64,000 nucleotides of DNA. Origin: Castanea sativa. Lineage: Eukaryota > Streptophyta > Magnoliopsida > Fagales > Fagaceae. The first letter of the stretch is position 1. Every line of letters begins with the position of its first letter. Shown here in pieces: positions 9,343 to 21,224 of this stretch. Both the position numbers and the translations under genes were made by a program. The stretch is taken from positions 3,316,001-3,380,000 of the forward strand of contig NC_134017.1 in NCBI RefSeq assembly GCF_040712315.1, in the 5' to 3' direction. The notes beneath the pieces were generated by a model that saw nothing but the letters and a program-made list of their open reading frames with translations, did no database searches and was not told the origin of the DNA.

Positions 9343-12300
9343 TTATCTAGCTTCAAACATAGTTATTGTCACTTCATTTATAGTACAAGAAGCTCCTCCT
9401 GTGACTGAATCCAATTTTTCGGAAGGTCTTCTGAAAACGAAAGCAGGTTGTTTAGGAAAAGGAAGGGCTCTTTCACTACTCAGCATGAGATGAACTGCCA
9501 ACATAGTTGGTCGATCCACTACTTCTTCTTGTACACATAACAGCCCAACTTGAATGCATCTCAAGACTTCATCAGAAACACATGACTCCTTTATTGATGA
9601 ATCCACTACATATAAAGCTCTATCTTCTCTCCATAGTTCCCAGACCTGTGTGGTTGGTCCCATTATCTATAAAAAGCTGTACCGTAAATGAAAATGGTAA
9701 AAGATTGTTGTTTTCTGTTACTTACATGCCCTATTAACGTTAGGGAAGGATGCTCTTGATAAGAATCACTATTCTTCTTGTCACTTACTATCTCCAATAA
9801 GATGACACAAAAACTAAAGACATCTGATTTTATTGAAAACTTTCCAAATATTGCATACTCTGGTGACATATAACCACTGCAGGTAAACATTATCCAAGGT
9901 AATCTTAAAGTTTTCATAATGCTTTAATTTCTTTGTATATGTGCAGGCGTGCAAGTCTAGTGTGTGTGTGTGTGCGTCTACATTTATGAATGTTTTATAC
10001 TTACTATGTTCCGACAACTCTGGTTGTCTTGTCTTGAGTTTGGCCCTCTTTGAATATACGGGCCATGCCAAAATCTGAAATCTTGGGATTCATCTCAGCA
10101 TCTAGTAGGACATTGCTGGCTTTAAGATCCCTATGAATAATCTTTAATCTTGAGTCTTGGTGAAGATACAAAATCCCCCGAGCAATCCCAATGATGATTT
10201 CAAATCGTTTACTCCAATCTAAGAATGAACTTCTTGTATGATCTGCAATAAAATTTTTCTCAAGTATACTCAAAATGTGGTGTTGAAATACGTGGTTTTA
10301 GGTACTTCAAATATATTCTTTTTTGCACATATATAATAAAGGCACATCATGAAGGTTATAGATTTTTAGAAAGAAGACATACCAAAAATAAAAGAGTCTA
10401 AACTTTTGTTGGGCATGTATTCATAAATAAGCATCTTTTCTTCCTCCTGCATGCAACAACCTAACAGTTTGACAAGATTCCTGTGTTGAAGTTTCGCAAT
10501 CAACACAACTTCATTTTTGAATTCTTCTATTCCTTGTCTAGAACTCTCGGACAGCCTTTTTACAGCTATTTGTTGTCCATTAGATAATAGACCCTGAAAT
10601 CATGACTCAAACTTAAGCTTACTCATGACTGTTTGAAGAAGCGGATTAAAGCAACAAAGCTCTATCCGCTTCTTCAATAACTTTGTTCCTATCTTACAGT
10701 AATGGAATATAAAATGATAAAAAATTTGCAAGATATCAACAATGTCTATGAATTGTAATTGTACCTTATATACAGAGCCAAAACCACCTTGCCCAAGTTT
10801 GTTGGTAGGAGAAAAATTTTCTGTGGCAGCACCTATGCAGCTTAGATCGAAAATCAGTAAATCTGGATGTGTACCACTTTCCTTGAGCTCATTCCCCTCA
10901 AAAGAGCCGTTGGTACTCGTAATATGTAATGATTGATTGTGCACTTTTCTCTTCACTGTCCCAAAACATAATTGAGAGACATTGCTTAATATTACTTTGT
11001 AATTGAGCATCTATATAATATAGCTCACATCATGTGGACTAATCTAAATGACTCTTGATATATGGGACATTTTGTCATAGCTAAGCCGAACATATGTATA
11101 TGAGAACAATACAATGCACAAGTGACTTTATTTACCTTTTTTCTTTTTCTTTTTCTTCTTCATTAGCCAAATATAGGCTAGAAAGGATACAGGAAACATT
11201 GACACAGCAATAGACACTAATGCTAAAGCCAGCATCCTCTTCTTGCTAAGTGAACCTTTGGATTTCCTTATATACTTAGCTGAAGGAAAAAAGAAAAGAA
11301 AAGAAAGAAAGTATGAAGAAAACATGATTCAGAAATTGAAAAAGAGAGAATGAAACTTATAAGAAAATGCAAGCAAGTGAAGAATGCTACCTAACTCAGT
11401 TGCATCTACACGAACATTTAGTTCTGACCCTTCATCTGTATACTGTAAAGTGTCGATTAATTCACCATACCATGCCAAGCATCCAGTTCCCTTCCCATCA
11501 ATATTCGTGCTGCTAAAAGCTGTGCAAGAACAATTTGCCAAGCATGCCTGCTCACACTCTGAGCTACTCATACTTGTGCCTATCAAAGCTCCATCAATTG
11601 ATGAATCGGGAAGTTTCAAACGCTCCAATTTAACAAACCCTTCTCCATTTTTACACATGGACAACCCCGAGTTCCTCCTCACACAACCCTCAGAACCATC
11701 CCTGAAAATCCAATCCCTTGGAGACTTAGGCTCATACCCTGGCAGACACATGCACTCAAACTTATTAATATTATCAGGATTGCATTTACTATACGGACCA
11801 CATTGCCCATACTTGTCACACAGGTATTTAGGTGCTGACCATTGTTCCTTCCACTGATGAACACCATCATCCCACATAAGATCCTGAAGCAATCCAGTGT
11901 TGTCCAACACTACTATTGACATGATGGAAGGGTCATCATTAGAGTAGTAGGCAGATATTTCATCTTGGTTGTTAACAAAAAAGAACTTTTTACCTGATAA
12001 GCTTATTGCAGTGAATACATTATTCCCTGGCGGAGAAGGAGTTCTCCAATATGGGGTTGAACCCTTGTACAAAAACGATTGTGGAGAGCCATTAAGATTC
12101 ATCTTAAGGCTATAGTTTCCAGTTCCAGGGTCATCTTTTGACTTCCAAGATGTTAGGAACATGTCTATCCCAGTCATAAGATTCAAGCCAAACTTCATGT
12201 TTGGAAGCTGAGTATCTGTAGGATGGTCAAAGCTTTGCCACAACACCTTTTTGTTATTGTCCTGGACTAATACCAAGTTTCCTGAATCATGAAGCTGAGC

Positions 12301-12654
12301 TACTGAGGAGGTTGTCACTTGGTCTTGGACAGAAACATTTGTAGACCAAAGTAGAGGGTTATTACTGTCATGGAGGACAAGATCTCCACGTTGGTTGATT
12401 GAGAGAACTCCAGAAGAATCAATAATAGGATGGTTCCTATTTGCAACCCACACAACAGTTTGTGGTGTCACTTTGACATACCAAATGCCAAGATACCTGT
12501 AGCTAGACTTGCCAGGGCTGAAGAAGCCTAAGGCAAAATTGTTGTGTTTAGAAATCAAAGATTGGCCATCCTTGATGAATTGGTTTGTTGTTAAGGTGTC
12601 AAGGGAAGTGCAAAATTTGAAGAAGAGAATGATTAGAATCAAAGACTTGATCAT
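9343..12654 (-). CDS. G-type lectin S-receptor-like Ser/Thr kinase, copy 1, 833 aa
   Basis: Seven coding exons in transcription order: 12654-11391, 11279-11136, 10955-10765, 10593-10383, 10242-10005, 9876-9726 and 9645-9343. Exons 4, 5 and 6 have the family's usual 211, 238 and 151 bp. The protein has a signal peptide (about 1-18), B-lectin domain (about 22-150, WVANR at 69-73), S-locus glycoprotein domain, Cys-rich EGF-like segment (279-313) and PAN domain (about 333-415). A transmembrane helix (about 437-461) followed by poly-Lys leads to the kinase: G-loop GQGGFG at 524-529, Lys545, HRD Asp642 and DFG Asp660. It is predicted to be an RD receptor kinase at the plasma membrane that senses an unknown ligand. 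Oddities: Gly706 of the usual SFGV motif is Cys, and the 3' half is of copy-4 type while the 5' half is of copy-2/3 type. The start MIKS is shared by copies 1, 3 and 4 (MIDS in copy 2). Confidence 0.88.
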
Positions 12655-12877
12655 TTTTTTTTTCAGCACATCCTTGTTTGTGCAAATGGTTTGTTAACAT
12701 GGAACATTTTTTTTTTTTTTTTGTGGTTGAGACCCTCAAACAAAAAAAAGGTTTGACTACGGTTTGTGCACATGGACTGCTGAGAATTCTCTAGTCGTCA
12801 ATTTTTCAGCGAAGGCTTTTGTTGACTATCATAACTATTATTTAAAACATTTTGAATATCATTTCTTTTTAGTTTGG

Positions 12878-13788
12878 GTAAATTCCAGTAAACTTTTCAA
12901 AAATGACCATCTTGGTCCCTAATCTCAATTTGGTCCCTAAACGCCGTTAGGGACCATTACTTTACTCTCAGCCTTTCTTCCCTCTCAGAATGTTTATGTT
13001 CAATTCTAATATCTCTGAGTCTTGAGTTCTATTCAAAGTGATTATACAAATATATATACACTTAGCCATATAAAACCCTTAAACCCCCAAAAATATCTGA
13101 TCACAAAGCATACAAACATATCTATAATCATTCATGCTCCAACAAAAACACTATATTAGACCAATTTTCAGACAAAATCCAAATAAAAAAAAATACCCAC
13201 AGATTCACAGATGACCATATCCAAACCTCACCTTTCAAACCCAAATCAAAAATCACCCCAAAAAAAAAAAAAAAAAAACCCAATCCCTAAACCAACCAAG
13301 ACCTGAACCAACAAAGGAGGAGGAGAACGATCGGTGGCGTTTCCGGTGTGATTCGTTACCTGTGGTAGTTGCAGAGGTCGTGGGCCTCGTTTCCTTGAGG
13401 TTTGGCACACAGACCTAGACTCAAACCCAAATCCAAACAGAAGCCTTCCGTGAGGAACCAGCAGCAGCGGTGGTGAGGAAAAGCTTGAAAATTCCTAGAC
13501 AGCTGTTTTCATGGCACTGATTCGAAGAGAGAAAGAGAGCAAGATGATAGTTTTGCCGTTGTGGGTAAGAGAGAAGAGAGCGTATGAGAGGGAGAGAAGA
13601 TAGAACGTCTGAGAGAGAATAGAAAGCGTTTGAGAAAGAGAGAAGACAAGGGTTTGAGAGTAGAACCTGAGAATGAGTAACGGGCCTAAACGCCGTTTAG
13701 GGTCCAATTTATTCAGGGACCAACTTGGTCATTTTGAAAAAATTTGAAGCTTGTTGGTATTAGCCCAGGTTAGTTTATTGGAATTTAC
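12878..13788. mobile_element. non-autonomous TIR element upstream of S-RLK copy 1
   Basis: The left end GTAAATTCCAGTAAAC and the right end (reverse complement GTAAATTCCAATAAAC) are inverted repeats extending through a shared TTGGTCCCT block to CTAAACGCCGTTAG. No transposase is present. The interior on the minus strand has a purine-rich stretch and a good splice donor CACAG/GTAACG near 13,360, suggesting captured exon sequence. The same element occurs at 24,724 and 36,522. The flanks share only TTTTAG, so the target duplication is worn. Confidence 0.65.
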
Positions 13789-13794
13789 TTTTAG

Positions 13795-14354
13795 GCTTCC
13801 TTTAGATAAAACTTGTTTTGGTAGAACTTATTTTTGAAAGTTGAAAACTGAAAATATTGTAATAAAATAATTTTTAAATATTTAAATAGTATTATGAGAC
13901 CTATTTTTAATATTTTTTTCTGAATAAAGTGCTTGTGGGTGTCATGAACAGTGCGTAAACAGTAACTTTATCTCCCACAATAATTCTATGTGCATGAATG
14001 CACTAACTTTATCTCCCACACAATAATTCTATGGGCATGAACAATATCAGTTACTATTCACACGCTAAAGAAAAAAAAAACTGAAAATGCAAACTGAAAA
14101 CGTAGACTTGTAACAGATACTTTAGAGTGCGTTTGGATCCAGTTAAAAACTCACGCGTCTGGCTTTTCAGCGTTTTTTTTTTCTCTCCAAGCTGTGATTG
14201 TTGACTTTTTCCATAAACAGTACCCGTGGGTTTTTTTTTTTTCCTTTTCCTGGACACGCGTTTATCGCTGTTCATTGGTTATGAACAGTGATTTTAGGCC
14301 AATGAACAGTAATTTTTCACAATTAAAAATTATTTTACAACAATGTTTTTCAGT
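13795..14354. mobile_element. MITE adjacent to the preceding element
   Basis: This insertion has weak terminal similarity between its ends and is best seen in unit 3, where the right end reads CAGACCC. It contains motifs common in plant MITEs (GTGCGTTTGGATCC, ATGAACAGTGATTTTAGG repeats). ACTTTTAG on the left and GATTTTAG on the right suggest an 8-bp duplication. The S-RLK copy 5 upstream region (about 55,316) lacks it and represents the empty site. Confidence 0.5.
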
Positions 14355-17300
14355 GATTTTAGTGCAACTTGATCTACTCGCTGATCAGCTCCTATAGCTG
14401 GATGCGTCAAACAGGTTGAATATCGTGGCACACAACTGACACAAGTGCCTAGTTCAACAGACTATCGGTATTGGCTTTATTTGTATGGGGCCACAATGTT
14501 TTAGTAACGACAATCATGAGCAAACAAATCCAGACTTGGGGTTTTCACAAGTGGTTCTATGAAAGCTCCATTCTTTCATTCTTTGGACCATCATATTCTG
14601 CTTCGGGCCACATCTTGAATGATGTTGCATAGATCACAATAGACCATGTCAACAATTGTAAAAAAAATTGTAAAACATATTGAGCTTGTACCATTACTCA
14701 AAAGTGTTAATAGAGGCAGGGCTACCCATCCTGCCTTGAGTTAGTAATGTGTTTTTAAAATGATAATTGATACAGTCGGGCCTTGCTAAGGACTGAAATA
14801 GAAGCTAGTGATGATACACAGGGACATTAGTCATGTAGTAAACTTTTTTTCTTTTATTATTATTATTATTATTTTTGGCCTATGGTTTTAGAGTATCACG
14901 CCCTCAAGGTGTTGCATTGCAATTTGCATAGGCACTCTCCTTATTGAGGAGTAATTATTGCTTGTTTTAGATACATTCAACGAACTCTCTACCAACAAAT
15001 AGGTCCCATAGATCATGGGAGCCTCCTATTGTGAATGGCTGTTACATATACATATATGGGATTGAGGGTCATGTTCAATTGCTCTCAATAACTGAAATTG
15101 AGAGTTGAAAAAAGTAACTTTCAATCTCATTAAATAAAAATTAGAAGTAAATAATGAAAAGTTAAAAATGGAAGAAGTAAAAATATTTTGTGAAATGAAT
15201 GAGAGCAATTGGATCAAGTACTGCAATACCCAAGATTGCTATATATGATATATTTGTATCTTAATCCACATATACGATACATCTGTAACAAGAGATAGCA
15301 TCTCGTTGAGGAGAGATATAAGTATTATATGAACCAAATGGTTTAGTGGCTATCTTATAGAATAACATTGATGGGCCTAATTGGTAAATGAATTGATTAA
15401 ATCATTCGCTTTAGGTTGCTCTAAGTTTTTTTATTTTTTATTTTTTTTTGTTGGGGAGATTTCAACTTATGGTGTCAATTCATTATAATAGTTTTTTATC
15501 ATCCGACCAAAATACCAATCGATATTCGGTTGCTCTAAGTTTAATGCATGAAGTTAGGATTTATATTCCATAAACTTCCAATTCATGTACGTATTGCAAC
15601 ATATATTTCAATGACAGAAAATGTTTGGTTTCAAATTTCAAATTCAAATATGCTTGCAATTATTTTGGTCCAACCCATAATATGGTGATTAAAAAGATAC
15701 TTCGAAGTGTGTAGTTTTAATTATATGAGTTTTTTAATGAACTAGTCGTGGACCCATGCATGGGAATAAATAATTATTTTTTAGTTTTAGTATTATATAT
15801 AATTTGTTTTCTAAATTTTGTAAAATAATTTATCTCTCAAAAAATTAAAAAATTACTTTTCATTTATCTATCTCAAAAAATATATCATCATTTTATGGTT
15901 TGGATTTGTTTGATTGATATTATTCATTTTTTGGGCGGTCCATATTTTGCTAAATTATGTTATCTTGCATTATATTTTCCTAATTTTTTTCTTATACAAC
16001 TAAATTATTTAAGTTTCAAATATATTATTCAAAATTTTTATTTTCCTAAAAGAGATTATCATATTTATAATTTTTCTTATTGTAAGGGTAGTTTCAAACT
16101 ATTGATTGGGTATTGTTTACTAATATGGATACATGAGATTGGAACTGCATATTTCTTGGACATTCCTAAGAGACTATACCATATTATAAATTTAATATAT
16201 AAAATATTATGTAGAAAAAAGTATACTTTATGTTTGAAATTGAATACTTCACCTATCAAAATGAAAGAAAATAATTTGTATAACAACGTAAAGAGAACAT
16301 GATCTAACCAAAAAAAAAAAAAAAAAGAAGACTGCATAGACTTTATTTATTAAGATTTAATTGCCTTTAACCGGATCTTTATATTGCATTTATTTGTTGT
16401 TACTATGCTTTTATTGAGCCTCCTCATCCTTTACATCATTAGTTACATTATTATTCTTTTTATTATTTATATTCTACTTTTAAAATTTTGACAATATTAA
16501 TATATATATATATTGGCTTTGGCTTTGGCTTTAAATCAAACAAGCACATTGAACAATTTGAGCCAATAATAGCAACCAATCAATTGTCAGGGCTGGTCGA
16601 ACAAGAAGCACAAATTTATCTTAGGCATTTTTAAGTTTACATATTCATATAATTTAATTTTGATGTTATAACTAAATAATAAATTAATGAAAAATTGAAG
16701 TTAAAATATAGTCTATACATTTTCATCTTGGACAATTTTAATATTTGATAGACACATTTAGATACATAGCTAAGATTGTATTTTGATATAAATATAAAGG
16801 ACAAAACTTAGGTACAGTACTTAAGGTGTTGTTCCTTAGGTTCCTCTCTTATGATTCAATTATGTGACCACTTAATTAAAACATACATTTTCATTCCATG
16901 AGAAAAAATCTACATGATATAATCTTAAGAAGGAAACCTAAGAAACAGTACCTAAGTCTTGCTCAAATATAAAATCTCATTTCCAAAATACCTAAGTATT
17001 ATGTCCAAAAAAAAAAAAAAATCAAACAAAAGCTATAAAAGAGAGAAAGAGAGAGACTTATGATGGAAGACTTGTGTTTGAGATGAGTTTGTAGCTAAAG
17101 AGCCGAAGTAAATAGTTTGAGAGTTTTGACTTTTAACAACTGACTAAAAGTCGGTATCTATTTTGTGGTTTACAGCTTGCTCTATATTTTGTGGCTTACA
17201 ACCGAGTAAATGTTGCAGGTATATGTAAGTTTTTTATTTTTTGAGAAACTTGCTGGGTATATGTAAGTGGTTTCCAATTTCCAATGCACTTTTAATACTT

Positions 17301-17529
17301 TTCTATATTATATTATATTTTTAAGGGCTATTTTATATCATATATATACATTGATCAATGTACAACTTCAGAAGCCACATAATAGGCACTTCTACTCCAC
17401 ATGTTTGCTTCATATATTTGTATTGATGATAGTGTATGGTTACTTAATTCAAGTAATTAAATGAAGTTTTTTTTTATTTGATATTATTATTAATTTTTTG
17501 AATAGGGTTATTTGTTATATTTATATACT

Positions 17530-17580
<51 letters not shown>

Positions 17581-17640
17581 TTTAACTTAAAATTTTGTTC
17601 TATCTAGTTTAGTCTCCATAAATTTTTTTTTTTTTTTGAC
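14355..17640. other. conserved non-coding spacer of array unit 1
   Basis: The part to about 15,690 is ancestral S-RLK upstream DNA, also present near copies 4 and 5. The part from 15,690 to 17,640 is found only in units 1-3 and is extremely AT-rich. It contains a perfect palindrome CCCATGCATGGG (15,753-15,764) and a long AT microsatellite (about 17,535-17,575). A 135-codon frame at 15,895-16,302 is low-complexity and not convincing. No gene is called. Confidence 0.5.
17535..17575. repeat. AT dinucleotide microsatellite
   Basis: Uninterrupted TA/AT repeat of about 40 bp. The equivalent tract in unit 2 (about 29,381-29,400) is about half as long, showing slippage since duplication. Confidence 0.9.
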
Positions 17641-17803
17641 TCCGCCACTAGTTACAGGAAATCACATTATGTAGGTAAATTGGTATATACAATAAAGGAA
17701 AATATATTGTTAGCTCCTATGTAACACCATGCCCAAGTCCATGAAACTGGGAAGCGTTGTAACTTTGTTTTCCATGTTGTGAATGTGGTGTTATTTGGGT
17801 GAA

Positions 17804-18076
17804 GGAAATACTAATAATTTGGGGTGACCAGTGTAATGTATTCCTTGTATTATTGTTCCATCAGTTGAAAAGGTAGTCTTTTTTAGCTCCTTTTTCATCA
17901 ACTTTAGGATTTAATCGAATTTTCAAGTTTCTATAGCAAGGTTTATGCTTTTACAAGCACCTGGGGCCAAAATTAAAGATAAAAATACTCAAGGACAGTG
18001 ATCTTGAAGTTAATATTGATTCGCTTTTTATAGTGAGTCGGTTAATGAATTGATAAAATCATTTGTTTTGGGTTGA
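17804..18076 (+). pseudogene. hydrolase exon 3 and 4 relic, unit 1
   Basis: 17,804-17,872 aligns with hydrolase exon 3 (ACTAATAATTTGGGGTGA) and still ends in a GT donor. About 17,957-18,076 aligns with exon 4, ending in the same TTTTGGGTTGA stop. The catalytic Asp context (GEKD) has become GDQC and the His306 equivalent is lost, since GGTCATGCAG became GATCTTGAAG. The exon 4 acceptor ACAG is ACAA. It is the dead 3' end of a further hydrolase copy. Confidence 0.75.
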
Positions 18077-18728
18077 TCTAAGATTGATGGGTCAAGTTGG
18101 AGTTTATATGTAACAGAATTCCACATCACATTTGTACGGCTACATATATTTGAATGATCCCTATGCAGGTACAATGATTTTAACTTGTTTAAATTTCTAA
18201 CATAAAAGAAAAGATATTTGGGAATCAAAGATATAAAGAAGCAGTTTGTGAACAAGGAAAAATCAATTCTCTAGCTAATAGTTTGCCTAGCTTGCTACTA
18301 AATGGTCCAATTAGGCCTCATTTTCGTTTGCACTTTATATAACAGACAATCTTGGCAATCTTTGACGAAATAGTCAATTGTGTTGGTTTGGATAGTCCAG
18401 ACATGTTGTCATAAGTACCTGTTTAAACTATACAATAAAAGACAAGAAAAGAGCCAAGAAGTACTTAGCGTAAAGTATCACAGCGACAGGGATCCCAAGA
18501 ATAACCCTTTTGATTAGTTTTGCTCAACTTAATTATGTTTCAATGGCTCCTAACTCTTTGAGTTTGCTTACCACATACTTGAACCTATGAGATCTAAACA
18601 AAAATGGCTCATTTTTTCAATACAAAATCCTAGTACTACATATTATATATGCAAATGGCATAAGAGGGATGTAATAGGCAATAGTGTGCTGTTAAAAAAA
18701 AGAGAGAAAAATCTACTAAGGAGTAAGG

Positions 18729-19142
18729 ATGTCTCATTGTTTAAACAAGAATCATTACCTTTATCTAGCTCTAAACTTAGTTATTGTCACTTCATTTATA
18801 GAACAAGAAACTCCTGTGACTGAATCCAATTTTAGTATAGTAGGCATTAGTTATGGAGGGTATGTGACATATCGGATGGCTGAAATTTATCAAGATGAGA
18901 TGGAGAAGGTTGGGATTATGAGCTCTGGTATGTGTTACACTGATGACCAAAAGGTGGAGCAGTTGAAGAAGATAGGAAGGAATGTGTTTGATCTTATAGT
19001 GCTAGAGAAAGCACAAGATATGAGGCTCTTCATGAACTTGTGTATATACAAGAATAGTCCATTTAAATTGATACCAAATTTTTTCTTGATGGGGTTTGTC
19101 CAAGTAAGTTTCTTAATTATTGCTTTAGGGGCTAATTTTTAG
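18729..19142 (+). pseudogene. chimeric ORF: antisense S-RLK tail fused to hydrolase exon 1 half, unit 1
   Basis: The left part is the reverse strand of an S-RLK exon 7 end and 3' flank (stop codon equivalent at 18,761-18,763). From about 18,833 the sequence is hydrolase exon 1 from just before the nucleophile elbow to the exon end at 19,103, with the GTAAGT donor intact. The ATG at 18,729 opens a 137-codon frame through the junction, keeping GISYGG. Exons 2-4 have been deleted downstream in this unit, so it cannot encode a complete triad. An S-RLK body, its upstream DNA and the 5' half of hydrolase exon 1 were removed at the junction. Confidence 0.75.
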
Positions 19143-19867
19143 TTGGAGATTTGAGTTTCTCTCCTTAAATTAATTTCTTTTCAAGCACATATCATTATTC
19201 TAAACCCAATTTTTAAATAAGATTATAATTTATAAGAAATTAAGCACCGATATTATCACCAAAGCAATTTAGACTGAAAAGCATGGGAGATCATTTCAGC
19301 ATATAGAATATTTAAAAGGATCCCAATTGCAACAATAAAAAGAAGATTTGGTTCCATGAAATGCTGATCATTCCCACCTCATTTTTATTCTAGATTGATT
19401 CTCTCTGAAATTTCTCCCATTTGATACCAGATTTGTATGTTAAGCCACACCAAAATGCATATATTATTACCTCCTTTATGTATTTCACTTCCACCTCGTG
19501 AGCATATGTGCACTTTTGTATTTCTTTGTATTGTTAATTATTGTTTTGAGCAATGATTATATAATATTTCAACTCTAAATCTCGTGCTTTGTGGCAACAC
19601 ATTACACGCATTATTCTCTCATGCTTGGAATATATATTACACGCAGGATCTTGATGTTAATGAAAAAAGTGACATAGAGATACTACTCTTCTTACAACAT
19701 AAGTTTACTCGATAGGCATTACAAAGTCCCGTGTCAAATTTGAAATACAAAACACAATATTAATTAAGAAATTATTTATTATGTGCTTGATGCAGCATTC
19801 CGGCACTAGTCAGATTCACTGTCACATTAATTGGTAAGATTTTGTAGTAGAAGTGAACATATCTTTA

Positions 19868-19925
<58 letters not shown>

Positions 19926-20520
19926 TTTTCTTTAATGAAAAGTGATTTTTCTGGTTTCTTTGACATTATACTCTCATTGAGTCATTGTAAACCTCCCAAT
20001 GACTCTAGCCAATTTTCAATACCTCAATTTGATTTTTCATTCTTGTCACACTTGCTAATAGCCTGATACACTCCTAACACTCTACTTCCAGCTATGTGTG
20101 GTTCAATAAGCCAGGTGTAGTACTTATTTTTAGATACTATCGAAATTTCAATCAATAATGTCAGTTTCATAATGATTATTCTTTATTATTAAGTCAAAGC
20201 TACAATAGATTGTTGAAAATTTATGCCTTAAGGGGTTCCCTCTTGTAGTTTTATAGTCTCATTTTTTCTAAGTATAATTACACTTTTGCACTATTCAGCA
20301 AAAACCAATTTCTTTTTTGCACAACTTATTATATAATCAAACTAAGTTAATCCAAACACAAGAAAATGGGAAAAATGTACTGGAGCTTCTTGAACTGAAA
20401 AATCCACATGATCTACGGACCCCAGTGAATCTATCCATGCATAAGTACACTTTCTTCAAGTGAGCCTGTGATTTTCTACTCTGCAACTTTTTAATTTAAT
20501 GTGAGTTAATTAGTAGGAAT
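19104..20520 (+). pseudogene. hydrolase intron 1 relic, unit 1
   Basis: Collinear with intron 1 of the intact hydrolase, including the GGAAAAATGTACTGGAGC block near 20,367. At about 20,520 it jumps from intron 1 (TTAGTAGGAATA) directly to the end of exon 4 (AAATCATTTGTTTT), so exons 2 and 3 are deleted. The same junction occurs in unit 2 near 32,320. Confidence 0.7.
19868..19917. repeat. AT dinucleotide microsatellite in hydrolase intron relic
   Basis: About 50 bp of AT repeat followed by a T-run. Present with different lengths at 31,690 and 42,921 but absent from the intact hydrolase intron. Confidence 0.9.
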
Positions 20521-21224
20521 AAAATCATTTGTTTTAGGTCAAGTTGGAGTTTATATGTAACAGAATTTCACATTCGTACTGCTAAATATATTTGAATGAT
20601 CCCTATGGAGGTACAATGATTTTAACTTGTTTAAATTTCTAACATAAAAGAAGAGATATTTTTTTTGAACTTACAAGAAAAGATATTTGGGAAGCAAAGA
20701 TATAAAGAAGCAGTTTGTGAACAAGAAAAAATCAATTCTCCAGCTAATAATTTGCCTAGCTTGCTACTTAATGGTCCAATTAGGCCTCAAATTCGTTTGC
20801 ACTTGAGATAACATAACAGTCTCCGCAATCTTTGACGAAATCGTCAATTGTGTTGGTTTAGCTAGTCCAGACATGCTGTCATAAGTACCTATTTAAACTA
20901 TACAATAAAAGACAAGAAAAGAGTCAAGGAAGCACTTAGCGTGAAGTATCACAACCACAGGAATCCCAAGTATAACCCTTTTGATTAGTTTTGCTCAACT
21001 TAATTATGTTTCAATGGCTCCTAACTCTCTGAGTTTACTTACCACATACTTGAACCTATGAGATCTAACAAAAAATGCCTCATTTTTTCAATACAAAATC
21101 CTAGTACTACATATTATATATGCAAATGGCATAAGAGGGGTGTAATAGGCAAGAGTGTGCTGTTAAAAAAGAGAGAGAAAAATCTACTAAGGATGTCTCA
21201 TTGTTTAAACAAGAATCATTACCT

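Noticed and set aside
9814..10071. Minus-strand frame spanning S-RLK intron 5
   Set aside because: It reads through an intron with GT repeats. The spliced kinase exons on either side explain the sequence.
11384..11857. 157-codon plus-strand frame opposite S-RLK exon 1, repeated at 23,243, 35,040 and 48,409
   Set aside because: It is the complement of a constrained coding exon. Its conservation follows from the receptor, and it shows no independent codon or domain signal.
15895..16302. 135-codon frame repeated at 27,706
   Set aside because: Extremely AT-rich and Ile/Tyr/Leu-biased, broken in unit 3, with no recognisable domain. Identity between units 1 and 2 only reflects recent duplication.
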